IMG/VR virus record: IMGVR_UViG_3300021962_000023
Span: 62,001 to 126,000 of that record
DNA: 64,000 bases
Strand: one strand, 5' to 3'
From: a virus
The notes beneath the pieces were generated by a model, which worked only from the letters and a program-made list of their open reading frames with translations, was not told the origin of the DNA and ran no database searches. Shown one piece after another: positions 53,314 to 61,487 of this stretch; position 1 is the first letter of the stretch, and every line of letters starts with the position of its first letter. Made by a program: the position numbers and the translations under genes.

Positions 53314-54534
53314 TTATTTAATAATACCTGCTAATTTCTTAAATCTATCAGAAATTTGAGCGCTTTCAGCGATTACAGCTTTAGCTGCTTTCGGTGCAGT
53401 TGATTTAACTACTTTAGAAGCAATTCCTTCAGAAATTGATTTTTTAGCAATTTTGTTAGAAGATGTTGTGTATTTGAAATTCTCTGCTAATGTAGAGTAA
53501 ACCAATTTCACTTCTCTAACTGATTTTGTTCTATCCAAAGTTTCAATAACTTTAACTTTTTGTTCGTTAGTCATATTGTGTGCTCTGAATAATTTATTAG
53601 CGAATAATAACTTAGCGTTTAATAAGTTTACTTCGTTAATAGTTTTTTGTAATGATTTGATAGTGTTGTAAGCCTCATTCAATTCAGCGTTAATAGCTTC
53701 ATCTTTTGCTTCTTCTTCACCACCCATCTCATCTTGCATTTCACGAAGAATTTCTTCTAAGTCGATAACTTTGTCATCTTCTGCTTCTTCTTCTTCGTTA
53801 GTTACAACTACTTTAGGTGTTTCACCTTTGTCAGTTCCAGCTTCTGAACCATCTGCTAAATCTTCAGCAATTGCTGCATCATCAGCCATAGGTGCTTCTT
53901 CTTCAGAACTTTCATCTCCTAATTGAGCTTCTAATTCTCTGATGATAGCTTCTAAATCCATGTCATCTTCTGATTCTTCTTCAGAACCCATATCGGATGC
54001 CATATCCATTGAATCATCGCCAGCTGCTGCAAATGGGTCTTCTTCTTCAGTTCCCATAGCATCATCTGCTGCAAAAGGATTTTCAGAATCTTCTCCTTCT
54101 AATTCTGCTAATCTAGCTTTCAATTCTGCAATCTCTGCATCCTTGTCGCCTTCTTCAGAAGCAAATGGATTTTCTTCTTCTTCGTTGATATCTGCTACTT
54201 TAGTGTAATCAGTACCAGCTTGTTCTGGCTTTCCTGCATCTTTAGCTACACCAACTGATAAATCAGTTTCTGCATCCAAAGTTGGAGTTGCACCAGGAGT
54301 TTCAGCATATCCTGCTTCAACTTTTGAACCGATTCCAGTAGAATCTAATTCTTCAGCTACTTGTTCTGCATCATCTTCCATATCTTCAGCTTCAGCTCTC
54401 ATCTTTTGAGATAAGATTGATTGAAGTCTTGGTGTAAATGCTTCTTCAAGAGCTAACTTTGCGTTTGCTAAAGCTGTTTCTTTAACGGCTTTGGCATCAG
54501 CGATTGCTTCTTTCAATAATTTTGAATTTGCCAT
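53314..54534 (-). CDS. 22: Prohead core scaffold protein gp22
   Basis: 406 residues, extremely acidic in the middle (about 45-265, rich in Glu, Asp, Ala) with helical ends: ANSKLLKEAIADAKAVKETALANAKLALEEAF at the start, and a basic, coiled C-terminus. This is the composition of T4-like scaffold gp22, which is degraded by gp21 after shell assembly. It is followed by gp23, as in T4. The start has a clear AAGGAG ribosome site 8 nt upstream, rare in this window. Confidence 0.9.
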   Translation of the reverse strand: MANSKLLKEAIADAKAVKETALANAKLALEEAFTPRLQSILSQKMRAEAEDMEDDAEQVAEELDSTGIGSKVEAGYAETPGATPTLDAETDLSVGVAKDAGKPEQAGTDYTKVADINEEEENPFASEEGDKDAEIAELKARLAELEGEDSENPFAADDAMGTEEEDPFAAAGDDSMDMASDMGSEEESEDDMDLEAIIRELEAQLGDESSEEEAPMADDAAIAEDLADGSEAGTDKGETPKVVVTNEEEEAEDDKVIDLEEILREMQDEMGGEEEAKDEAINAELNEAYNTIKSLQKTINEVNLLNAKLLFANKLFRAHNMTNEQKVKVIETLDRTKSVREVKLVYSTLAENFKYTTSSNKIAKKSISEGIASKVVKSTAPKAAKAVIAESAQISDRFKKLAGIIK

Positions 54535-54591
54535 CTTGTTTTCTCCTTGTTTTGATTGTGAAGTTATTTGTAGGAAACTCCAATAGAATTA

Positions 54592-54680
54592 TGTTGATTG
54601 TTCGGTCACACCTTATAAGAGAAGGGTATTCATTAATCAACTATTACTTTTAATAAATCCTTTATGAGAAAGGATATTTG
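54592..54680 (-). promoter_or_regulatory. Structured leader of the scaffold-capsid mRNA
   Basis: Two similar short hairpins lie in the leader: ATCCTTT with AAAGGAT (about 54657-54675) and CCTT with AAGG (about 54611-54626), both enclosing an ATRAGAG-like loop. Followed by the AAGGAG site of gp22. They may stabilise the abundant gp22-gp23 transcript; role inferred. Confidence 0.3.
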
Positions 54681-54682
54681 AG

Positions 54683-54691
54683 AATAAATAT
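54683..54691 (-). promoter_or_regulatory. Late-type promoter motif for gp22-gp23
   Basis: Coding-strand ATATTTATT, one base off the common ATATTTATA, located between the upstream terminator and the gp22 leader. Confidence 0.5.
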
Positions 54692-54708
54692 ATAGTTTTT
54701 TAGAAAAC

Positions 54709-54741
54709 TAAAGAAAAACCCCAAATTTCTTTGAGGTTTTT
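54709..54741 (-). terminator. Terminator between ferritin-like gene and gp22
   Basis: AAAACCCCAAA pairs with TTTGAGGTTTT (one mismatch) around TTTC, flanked by T-rich sequence on the coding strand. Confidence 0.8.
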
Positions 54742-54757
54742 AATTTTTTTTTATTTT

Positions 54758-55129
54758 TTATTGGTGATTTACCAATTTATATTTAGTTCTATATAATAAT
54801 GATACAACTGTATCGATATCATTTTGAATCCAACTATCTTGTAATTTAGGGTTTTGTCTTAATTTTGCAACCATTCCACAAAGTGTTTCAAAATATTTAA
54901 TAATGTTTTTAATATCATTATTTTTATCCAAAACTCCAATGCCGGATAATTGAATTATTCCTTCTTTACCCTGATACACTTCTACTAATCCATCTATTAA
55001 ATCTCCAATTGAATCATAATATTCACCCAATGCTAAATGTGCTGAATGTGCTCCGACACCTTTAACTCCTAAATGAAATGAGTGAGTTTGAGTTCTACTT
55101 TGTAATAATAAAGATGCTAATTCTTCCAT
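54758..55129 (-). CDS. Ferritin/Dps-like small head-module protein (DUF5856-type)
   Basis: 123 residues, all-helical: THSFHLGVKGVGAHSAHLALGEYYDSIGDLIDGLVEVYQG has the spacing of the first two helices of ferritin/Dps proteins, with His and Glu/Asp residues in metal-ligand-like positions. Similar small proteins occur in the head operons of T4-like phages. It starts 1 nt after the gene before it. It may bind metal or DNA in the prohead; metal binding is not proven by sequence. Confidence 0.6.
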   Translation of the reverse strand: MEELASLLLQSRTQTHSFHLGVKGVGAHSAHLALGEYYDSIGDLIDGLVEVYQGKEGIIQLSGIGVLDKNNDIKNIIKYFETLCGMVAKLRQNPKLQDSWIQNDIDTVVSLLYRTKYKLVNHQ

Positions 55130-55567
55130 TTATTTTAATTTTTTGCAAGTTTTGCATTCTTGTAATCCTAATCTTTGTTTCATAACATCTTCGGATACAT
55201 CTGCAATTTCAAAATATCTTCCTAAAACATGCCCCATATCTTCATATAGAGATTCTAATCTTTGTTCTTGTGCTTTTGCTTCGATTGCTTCTTTTTCAAA
55301 TGCGGCTTGTAATTTTTTTAACTCACCCATATTACGCTTAATCGTAACTCTATCGAACCAATCACCACCTTCTCTCAAAGTATATTCTTGTGCTGCATCT
55401 GCGATACCACCTAAAGTTTCTGCAACTTGTCTGATATCAGATTTTCTAGCCATACCTTCTCTATGTTGACCATAGGTAGAAATTATTTCTAAAAAATGTC
55501 TTTTTAGTTCGGTTGGTAATTGTTGAAGTTCTTCCGCTTCGTTTAATAAATCTTTTAAGCGTATCAT
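55130..55567 (-). CDS. Head-module protein, possible internal protein, 145 aa
   Basis: 145 residues, mostly helical, rich in Glu and Lys. N-terminus MIRLKDLLNEAEELQQ resembles a capsid-targeting peptide and contains the LNE site type. The C-terminus ends QECKTCKKLK with a CxxC pair. It lies between the 83-residue and ferritin-like genes with gaps of 3 and 0 nt. Not recognised; prohead core component or internal protein is likely from place and composition. Confidence 0.55.
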   Translation of the reverse strand: MIRLKDLLNEAEELQQLPTELKRHFLEIISTYGQHREGMARKSDIRQVAETLGGIADAAQEYTLREGGDWFDRVTIKRNMGELKKLQAAFEKEAIEAKAQEQRLESLYEDMGHVLGRYFEIADVSEDVMKQRLGLQECKTCKKLK

Positions 55568-55570
55568 ATA

Positions 55571-55822
55571 CTATTTTTTTAAAATATCGTTTTTCTTAAT
55601 GTTCTGAATGTATCTCATTAATTCTTGTCTATCCATTCCCATAGCTTCGATTACTTTAGCAAGAACAAGCATTTCCTTTTTACGATTAAGATTCATTCCT
55701 TTAATTTGAGATACCATTTTATCCAAATATCTCTCTACCGATTGAGGTAATGTTGTATCTAAATCATCAATTGATTCTTTAACATTCATTTGTTTACCAG
55801 GTACTAAATCTACTAATTTCAT
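55571..55822 (-). CDS. Small prohead core-like protein, 83 aa
   Basis: 83 residues from the ATG at 55822; a longer frame back to 55975 would overlap the protease gene by 148 nt and is rejected. The N-terminus MKLVDLVPGKQMNVKE has the MKLV-type start shared by other proteins here. The rest is helical and basic, Met-rich. It follows gp21 by 5 nt. Probably a prohead core or internal protein. Confidence 0.6.
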   Translation of the reverse strand: MKLVDLVPGKQMNVKESIDDLDTTLPQSVERYLDKMVSQIKGMNLNRKKEMLVLAKVIEAMGMDRQELMRYIQNIKKNDILKK

Positions 55823-55827
55823 ATTTT

Positions 55828-56418
55828 TTAGTTTAATTCTATGATTATTTCTCTCATTAAATCTTGTGCTTTGCAGAACTTTCCACATTCTTCTGCAATT
55901 TTTGCCCATTGCTTCGATTCGTTCATTGGTGCCATAAATGCTCCATGTGTAGATGGATTTGATACGAAATCCCATCCAACTAATTCAAAATCTTCCTGAA
56001 CCATTACAGTCCCGTCTCTTAATTCTTTTACTGAACCCAAACCTCTTGATGAAATACCTAAACGAATATTGTTCTTTAATAGTTCTCTAAGAATATTTCC
56101 AGATGGAGTTGAAAGAATTTCTACTACACCACATACATCATCACCTTCCCAATAGATTTCTCTAATATTGTGAGATACATTTTTTAAATTGATAACCGGA
56201 GAATCGGGGTGGTCTAATTCACCCAATGCTCTTCTTTCTTTAATAAGTTGCCCGTATTTCTGGCATTCTCTTTCTAAGATTTCTTTAGGATATCTTCTAC
56301 CATTTTGATTAGCAGCTCCAGCTCTTTGTAGGATTCCCTTAACCAAATAAGTTCCATTATCTTGTTCTACCAATTTTGCTTCAAACAAATGGGTTTCTAT
56401 TAATAATCCTTTATTCAT
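55828..56418 (-). CDS. 21: Prohead core protease gp21
   Basis: 196 residues (T4 gp21 has 212). ANQNGRRYPKEILERECQKYG, then ERRALGELDHPDSPVINLKNVSH with catalytic His70, then IRLGISSRGLGSV with catalytic Ser124, are the diagnostic motifs of the T4-type prohead serine protease. It cleaves after Glu in L/I-x-E sites in scaffold, capsid and internal proteins during head maturation. An LFE site at 11-13 may allow self-processing. Confidence 0.95.
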   Translation of the reverse strand: MNKGLLIETHLFEAKLVEQDNGTYLVKGILQRAGAANQNGRRYPKEILERECQKYGQLIKERRALGELDHPDSPVINLKNVSHNIREIYWEGDDVCGVVEILSTPSGNILRELLKNNIRLGISSRGLGSVKELRDGTVMVQEDFELVGWDFVSNPSTHGAFMAPMNESKQWAKIAEECGKFCKAQDLMREIIIELN

Positions 56419-56419
56419 C

Positions 56420-56758
56420 TTACTTTATATCTTTTTTAACTTTTTCTATTGCCTTATCAGTTATTGATTTATCCATCCAAGACTTTAAAAATATAGTTTT
56501 TAATTGGTTTTCTAATTCCGTTTCATTTAATTTGCCATTTGTACTATCAACCATTTTAATGATTTGAGTTTGTACATATGGTAATTTAACTATTTTATCA
56601 GCCGTTGAATTATCAATTCCTTTTTTGGCATTAACCATATCACTCACATTATCTATAAAATTATCATTATTAGATAATGAAGTTAATATTTTTTGAATCG
56701 GTTCTTTATAATCTTTTTTAGCTGTAAGGTATTTTATACCTTTCTCAACTAAATCCAT
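56420..56758 (-). CDS. Small head-module protein, 112 aa or longer
   Basis: 112 residues from the ATG at 56758: MDLVEKGIKYLTAKKDYKEP, then helical, Lys/Asp/Asn-rich. The frame stays open upstream through a hydrophobic stretch (IATVLGSVVIGKIVFYYI) to the 104-residue gene, but has no ATG there; a TTG at 56800 or a -1 shift on ten A at the end of that gene could extend it. It precedes gp21 by 1 nt. Unknown role; with the extension it would carry a membrane-like helix. Confidence 0.55.
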   Translation of the reverse strand: MDLVEKGIKYLTAKKDYKEPIQKILTSLSNNDNFIDNVSDMVNAKKGIDNSTADKIVKLPYVQTQIIKMVDSTNGKLNETELENQLKTIFLKSWMDKSITDKAIEKVKKDIK

Positions 56759-56832
56759 TATATAATAAAAAACAATTTTACCAATAACAACGCTACCCAA
56801 AACAGTTGCAATATCAATGGCTAAATTTTCAT

Positions 56833-57147
56833 TTACTTTTTTTTTTGAGCCCCTTCGTTTTTGGCTCTCAATTTTGCTAAATCCGAACCTTCAATTTCGC
56901 CATCTCCATCCACATCAATCTTCTTTTGCCCAGCAGTTAGTTCGGCTTCATTGTAACCTCTCAACTTACCTTCTGATTTTGCTTTGTAAGCGGTATCTAC
57001 GGCATTAAAGAATTTCTTCTTATCATCATCGCTCATAGAATTTATATCCTTACCAGTCTTATCCAACATATGTTTAAATAGTTGCTGATAATCTTGTTCT
57101 TCTTTTACTACTTGTCTAACAAGTTCTTTTAATTGAGATACTTTCAT
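56833..57147 (-). CDS. EF-hand-like small head protein
   Basis: 104 residues. N-terminus MKVSQLKELVRQVVKEEQDY is an amphipathic helix. KKIDVDGDGEIEGSDLAKLR near the C-terminus is an EF-hand/dockerin-type calcium loop (Asp, Asp, Asp, Glu, and Asp at spaced positions). It overlaps the previous gene by 1 nt. The last codons lie in a run of ten A, which could cause slippage. Possibly a prohead core protein that binds calcium. Confidence 0.55.
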   Translation of the reverse strand: MKVSQLKELVRQVVKEEQDYQQLFKHMLDKTGKDINSMSDDDKKKFFNAVDTAYKAKSEGKLRGYNEAELTAGQKKIDVDGDGEIEGSDLAKLRAKNEGAQKKK

Positions 57148-57920
57148 TATTCTGAAATTTGTCTAATTTTTTGGTCCAACTTTAATAGTCTTTCTTTTAT
57201 ACTATAAATATGACTATTTGTTCTTTTCCAATAACTTTTATTATCTACACCACTTTCATTCTTAATTTTTCCGTACCAATTAAGAAATTGTTCCATTTCT
57301 GCTAATTGTTTATTGATATTAGATATACCTTTACCTATTTTAGCTTGTGCAGATGATTCTTCATTTTTTAATGCTAACCAACGATTTTCCTTAACTACAC
57401 TATATCCCGTTAAATCTGCTTGTCTTTTACCTTTCTTTTCCTCACTTTCGGGTTTACCAAATGCAAATGGAGTATTATATGGACCGGCTGCACCTGATGT
57501 GTTCATCTCATCTACATCGGCTTTTAGTTCAACATCCTTATACAATCCACTAACTTTTGCATCTAACTCATCTGCAAATTTCTTTTTTAAGGTTTGTAGT
57601 TGTTTTAATCTTTCTACTGCTTTCTTTTCATTAGGAGTTCCTTTTGATTTTTTATACAATTCCAAAGTTTGTGCAATTGCATCAACGGTTTTCATATAAT
57701 CGTTTTGAATGGATTTAACTCCTCTCAATTCGTTTATTACTACTTCTTTAACATGGTCTGGCAATCCTTTATGCTTAGTTGAAGCAAAATCTTTAGCATC
57801 TTTATCAGACATTGAGTCTGCTGCTTTAGAAACTTCTGGAGATGGGTTTTCCATATCACCTTTTTGAGCTGCATGAACCATACCCATAAATCTTTGTTGT
57901 GCTTTTGATTGTGCTGGCAT
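57147..57920 (-). CDS. DUF3008-like head-module protein
   Basis: 257 residues. The first 60 residues (SKAQQRFMGMVHAAQKGD, SPEVSKAADSMSDKDAKDFA, STKHKGLPDHV) match the short basic DUF3008-type protein common in T4-like phages. The remaining 200 residues are a coiled-coil, Lys/Glu-rich extension, so this is a longer variant or fusion. It is between portal and protease genes, where T4 has gp67 and gp68 core proteins. Confidence 0.65.
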   Translation of the reverse strand: MPAQSKAQQRFMGMVHAAQKGDMENPSPEVSKAADSMSDKDAKDFASTKHKGLPDHVKEVVINELRGVKSIQNDYMKTVDAIAQTLELYKKSKGTPNEKKAVERLKQLQTLKKKFADELDAKVSGLYKDVELKADVDEMNTSGAAGPYNTPFAFGKPESEEKKGKRQADLTGYSVVKENRWLALKNEESSAQAKIGKGISNINKQLAEMEQFLNWYGKIKNESGVDNKSYWKRTNSHIYSIKERLLKLDQKIRQISE

Positions 57921-57931
57921 TGTTTATATGT

Positions 57932-58210
57932 TTATGCTAATAAATATGCTGAACCTGCTGTTACTGTAATACTTCTAACATAGCATGGAATTGGTTCACC
58001 TACTGCCAAATATTCTAATTTTATTGTAGAATGGTTATTTGTTTGTGCAAATGTACCACTTACATTATTATCTACAACGCCTTCCAATGTTACTGAACCC
58101 GAACATACAGCCGTTCCTCTCATTACACCCCAAGCTCTATCCAACGAACCAGATGTACCAGCTCCTGCTGCTACGAATTCTTTTGCGTTAAAAATTTTAT
58201 AATTTGTCAT
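57932..58210 (-). CDS. Small strand-rich head protein
   Basis: 92 residues, Gly/Ser/Thr/Val-rich with strands throughout (AVCSGSVTLEGVVDNNVSG, IKLEYLAVGEPIPCYVRSITVTAG). Such a compact beta composition beside head genes suggests a capsid decoration or head-surface protein. It lies 3 nt after the 291-residue gene. No family recognised. Confidence 0.5.
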   Translation of the reverse strand: MTNYKIFNAKEFVAAGAGTSGSLDRAWGVMRGTAVCSGSVTLEGVVDNNVSGTFAQTNNHSTIKLEYLAVGEPIPCYVRSITVTAGSAYLLA

Positions 58211-58213
58211 TTT

Positions 58214-59089
58214 TTATTTATTTAAACTATCTTTTAATTCTTTTAATAATTCGTAACTCATCATCATCGCTGATAGATGTTGTTCTTTAATTTTCTTAAC
58301 AGACTTTATCTTTCTAATATTAGATATCGTTTCTGCTAATTTTATTTTAGTTACTTTATCAGAAATTTTAGAACCAACTTCTTTTAATGAATTAACTAAA
58401 TCAGTTACTTCCTTTGAAACATATTCATTCAATTTACCAGTATTATTGATATTATTGATATATTCTTTCAATAATCCTTTTTGTTCTTTTGATAAATTTT
58501 TGTATTTGTTATTAAAAGATTCTACTAATATTTTATAAGATACTGCTCTTAAATCTTCATCTTGCTTTCTATATTCTTCTAAAACTGCATCTTTAACTTT
58601 TGATTCTTTATTTTGAATCGAGGAATTTATAATACTTTCTGCAATAGTAAAACGTGAATTTACAATATCAGTTGGTTCGTATTGTTCTTCAGTAGTAGCT
58701 ACTTCAAATATTTTGTATATAGATGCTAATGTTTTATAATTTGATATAGGAGATTTGATGAATTCATCTAAACCATATGTATCTTTAATCTCTTTGATAA
58801 GATTATACTTTTCCTTTGTAAGTTTTTTCTCGTCTAATCTTTTACGAGCTTCTAATATAGTATCAATGAATTTTTCAGCTTTAGATTCTGAATTGTATTT
58901 TTCATTAATCAAATATTGATATAATTTTAATTCTTTAGATAATTCTTTTTTCGAATTAAAGTGTTCTTTTAAAATACCTTCCGCTACTGATTTATTAGAG
59001 GACATAATTTCTGATGTAATTTGTCTTACAAGTAATTCAAATATAAATCCAGTATTCTTAAACTTCGAATGTTTTATTTTTTTCATCAA
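58214..59089 (-). CDS. Conserved-looking head assembly protein, 291 aa
   Basis: 291 residues, almost fully helical and Lys/Glu/Ile-rich. The N-terminus KHSKFKNTGFIFELLVRQIT followed later by KLTKEKYNLIKEIKDTYGL recalls a conserved protein next to the portal gene in other T4-like phages; function unknown to me. A late-type motif lies 18 nt upstream. A prohead core role is likely from composition and position. Confidence 0.6.
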   Translation of the reverse strand: MMKKIKHSKFKNTGFIFELLVRQITSEIMSSNKSVAEGILKEHFNSKKELSKELKLYQYLINEKYNSESKAEKFIDTILEARKRLDEKKLTKEKYNLIKEIKDTYGLDEFIKSPISNYKTLASIYKIFEVATTEEQYEPTDIVNSRFTIAESIINSSIQNKESKVKDAVLEEYRKQDEDLRAVSYKILVESFNNKYKNLSKEQKGLLKEYINNINNTGKLNEYVSKEVTDLVNSLKEVGSKISDKVTKIKLAETISNIRKIKSVKKIKEQHLSAMMMSYELLKELKDSLNK

Positions 59090-59106
59090 TTTTATAATTT
59101 GTCAGA

Positions 59107-59115
59107 TATAAATAT
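59107..59115 (-). promoter_or_regulatory. Late-type promoter motif after the portal gene
   Basis: Coding-strand ATATTTATA, 18 nt before the start of the 291-residue gene, in the 43-nt gap after the portal gene. Confidence 0.5.
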
Positions 59116-59132
59116 ATTTTTATATTGGTTTA

Positions 59133-60881
59133 TTACTCTTTTATTAAATCTTCTGTCAAAATCTTCTTTTTATTACCATCCATATCTTTAAATATTTCAA
59201 AATATGAACTCTTTCTTGGTTTATAAGCAACAGAACCTTCTTTTTGTTTTAGAGTTTTTATTCCCAACGGGTCTCTTCCTTCCGGATGGTCATCTTTACC
59301 ATATCTAACCGGGTCTTTAGGTCTACCAACTTCTCCTTCGGTTTCTAATTCCGATTTTAATCTAGTCAATTCTTCTTCTACATTTGTTGGGCCACCTTCA
59401 GTTCCTGTTTCTTTCGCAGGGTCTACACCTTGCGTTTCAATTGATGTTAGTCTGAACATTTGTTTTGTATCTTCTAATACTTGCAATGTTAATTCATCTT
59501 GCTCATCCTTAGCCATCTTCATTACAGAATCATACATCCATTCTTTAGAGAACATCTTCGTTTGTTGCATTTGTTGAATCAATGCTACTTTTGAAGTGTA
59601 TAGTTCAACTTGTTCTTGCTCATAGATTTTAGATGGGATAGTAAGTTCTAATGTAAAATTAGTTAATCTATCATCATCTATTCCTTGTGCATATAAATGA
59701 ATAATTCCAATTTTTGTTAATTCTGAAATTAATACTTTTTGAATTCTTTCAATAGTTTTTGCAAAACGAATATCCATAGATGCCAATGTTGCTTTACCAT
59801 TGGTATCTTCTTCATATCCTAAATATGCTTTGGGAATTTTTAATGCAGCCATTAACTTACTCTTTAAGTAGTTAAGGTCATCAATCATATTATATTCCAA
59901 CCCTTTTAATGTATCAATAGATGTACCATTATCACTACCACGAACTGGCATATAGTAATCTTCAATAAGGTTTTGGATATTGTATTTTAAGTTATACTCA
60001 CCTGTTTTTTCATCAACGAATGGAACTTTCTTCGATGCGTTGATAATCTTCTGCATGTAGTTATCCACTTCATTTGGTGGAATATTACCAACATCTACTT
60101 TGAAGATTCTCTTTTCAGGTGCTCTCATTACTCTATGAATTAACATAGCATCTTCCATCAATTGTAATTGTTTCCAAACTCTTCTAGCACCTTCTATCAT
60201 AGATTTTCCATAAGGTAAGAAGTTTGCATCACCATTTAAACGGAAGTGAGCGATTTCATAATTCTCATATTCGGTTTTAGTTGCCTGATATGCTCCAGTG
60301 TATGGATTCTGATATGGTGCATATACAAATTTAACTCTTTGTGGATTTTCTGCATCGAATCCTTCAACTCTACTCATTTCATATGTAGACATCGGCATTA
60401 CATTTATAATACCCAATCCCTCTGAAATTTCTAATTGTAAATAAAAATCACCATATTTAACCAAGTTTCTTGTCCAAGGCCATAAGTTGAATTCTACATT
60501 AAGAATATCATAAAATAAGTTTTCTAAAATTTGTTTAATATTATCATCTTCGTGGTGTATCTTTAATACATTACCATGTTCATTCGTAGGAGTACACTCA
60601 TCTGCGTAAATATCCAATGCGGATGCCAAAATCGGGTCCATATCCATTGAATCATAATCTCTAAACAAATCTATTCTTACTTGTTGATAAGCTAAAGATG
60701 ATTCCAACGAACCAACCCCATAGTTACTGATTTTTAATTTCATATAACGGTCAACAAGGTTTGTTGTCATATTTTGATACTCATCTGTATCAATTACTTT
60801 AACACCTTTTTGCGTTTTACGAACTATGGTATTTGTTGAAAATAATTTTTGTAACCTACCGAATATTGATTTATCTGCCAT
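59133..60881 (-). CDS. 20: Portal vertex protein gp20
   Basis: 582 residues (T4 gp20 has 524). YQNMTTNLVDRYMKLKISNY, DMDPILASALDIYADECT, AHFRLNGDANFLPYGKSMIEGARRVWKQL and RAPEKRIFKVDVGNIPP are strongly conserved portal segments. It forms the dodecameric ring through which DNA is packed and leaves. The C-terminal 80 residues are charged and variable. It is preceded by a host-type promoter. Confidence 0.95.
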   Translation of the reverse strand: MADKSIFGRLQKLFSTNTIVRKTQKGVKVIDTDEYQNMTTNLVDRYMKLKISNYGVGSLESSLAYQQVRIDLFRDYDSMDMDPILASALDIYADECTPTNEHGNVLKIHHEDDNIKQILENLFYDILNVEFNLWPWTRNLVKYGDFYLQLEISEGLGIINVMPMSTYEMSRVEGFDAENPQRVKFVYAPYQNPYTGAYQATKTEYENYEIAHFRLNGDANFLPYGKSMIEGARRVWKQLQLMEDAMLIHRVMRAPEKRIFKVDVGNIPPNEVDNYMQKIINASKKVPFVDEKTGEYNLKYNIQNLIEDYYMPVRGSDNGTSIDTLKGLEYNMIDDLNYLKSKLMAALKIPKAYLGYEEDTNGKATLASMDIRFAKTIERIQKVLISELTKIGIIHLYAQGIDDDRLTNFTLELTIPSKIYEQEQVELYTSKVALIQQMQQTKMFSKEWMYDSVMKMAKDEQDELTLQVLEDTKQMFRLTSIETQGVDPAKETGTEGGPTNVEEELTRLKSELETEGEVGRPKDPVRYGKDDHPEGRDPLGIKTLKQKEGSVAYKPRKSSYFEIFKDMDGNKKKILTEDLIKE

Positions 60882-60902
60882 TTTTTAATTTATATTAATT
60901 TA

Positions 60903-60934
60903 CAAAGATAAGTAAAATTTTTTGTATTTCCAAA
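60903..60934 (-). promoter_or_regulatory. Host-type promoter before portal gene
   Basis: Coding strand TTTG (60931-60934), 20-nt spacer, TATCTTTG (60903-60910), 22 nt before the gp20 ATG. It is the only structural gene here with this promoter class. Confidence 0.7.
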
Positions 60935-60936
60935 TT

Positions 60937-61446
60937 TTACCACTTTCTACACGACCAATATCTTGCTTTGTGTCTTGGTCCTGGGTTTTCACAATTATGT
61001 CTTGCTCTAAAAGATTTTCTTCTTTCAGGGTTATTCTTTTTAATTTTAACTCCCTTTTGACCAAAGTTTACCTTTACAACATTACCCGCTGGATTTTTAA
61101 CATAAACTTTGAATTTTTTAACATCACCGGCCATTGGTTTACCCAATTGAACTTTTCTACCTTGATATTCAGCTTCTTTTAAACAAGCACATCCTTCATT
61201 CAAAGATTCATTGTATCCTCTCATAAATTTGATGAAATCTTCATAATCATCGTAATTATCTACATCGTATTCCTCTTCAGGTTCTACTATTCCATAATTT
61301 ACATCATCATCACTATTTATATCTTCACTTACAGGTACACAATTAGGAACTTCTTTACCACCTTTGTTTTTCATACCGATTTGTTGGTATCCTTTCCAAC
61401 AAGGACCTTGCTCTTCGCTTAGATTAATTAAATTTATTAATTTCAT
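60937..61446 (-). CDS. Putative internal head protein, 169 aa
   Basis: 169 residues from the ATG at 61446; a longer frame to 61503 runs through the late motif. N-terminus MKLINLINLSEEQGPCWKGY has the capsid-targeting look and an LSE site. The middle is very acidic (about 42-70, Asp/Glu/Tyr-rich), the end is basic and Cys/Arg-rich (FRARHNCENPGPRHKARYWSCRKW), with two Cys-x-n-Cys pairs that may bind zinc. It lies between terminase and portal genes. Confidence 0.6.
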   Translation of the reverse strand: MKLINLINLSEEQGPCWKGYQQIGMKNKGGKEVPNCVPVSEDINSDDDVNYGIVEPEEEYDVDNYDDYEDFIKFMRGYNESLNEGCACLKEAEYQGRKVQLGKPMAGDVKKFKVYVKNPAGNVVKVNFGQKGVKIKKNNPERRKSFRARHNCENPGPRHKARYWSCRKW

Positions 61447-61471
61447 TTTTTTAATTTTAATAGTTTCAACA

Positions 61472-61480
61472 TATAAATAT
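61472..61480 (-). promoter_or_regulatory. Late-type promoter motif before the 169-aa gene
   Basis: Coding-strand ATATTTATA, 26 nt before the start codon at 61446, just after the terminase stop. Confidence 0.5.
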
Positions 61481-61487
61481 ATAAAAC

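Noticed and set aside
55571-55975. Long version of the 83-residue gene
   Set aside because: The extension overlaps gp21 by 148 nt and reads as basic nonsense; the ATG at 55822 gives an MKLV-type start 5 nt after gp21.
15903-61480. TATAAATAT on the plus strand as classical T4 late promoters for plus-strand genes
   Set aside because: No plus-strand gene is supported anywhere in the window, and the motif sits consistently just before minus-strand starts; antisense transcription remains a possible alternative.
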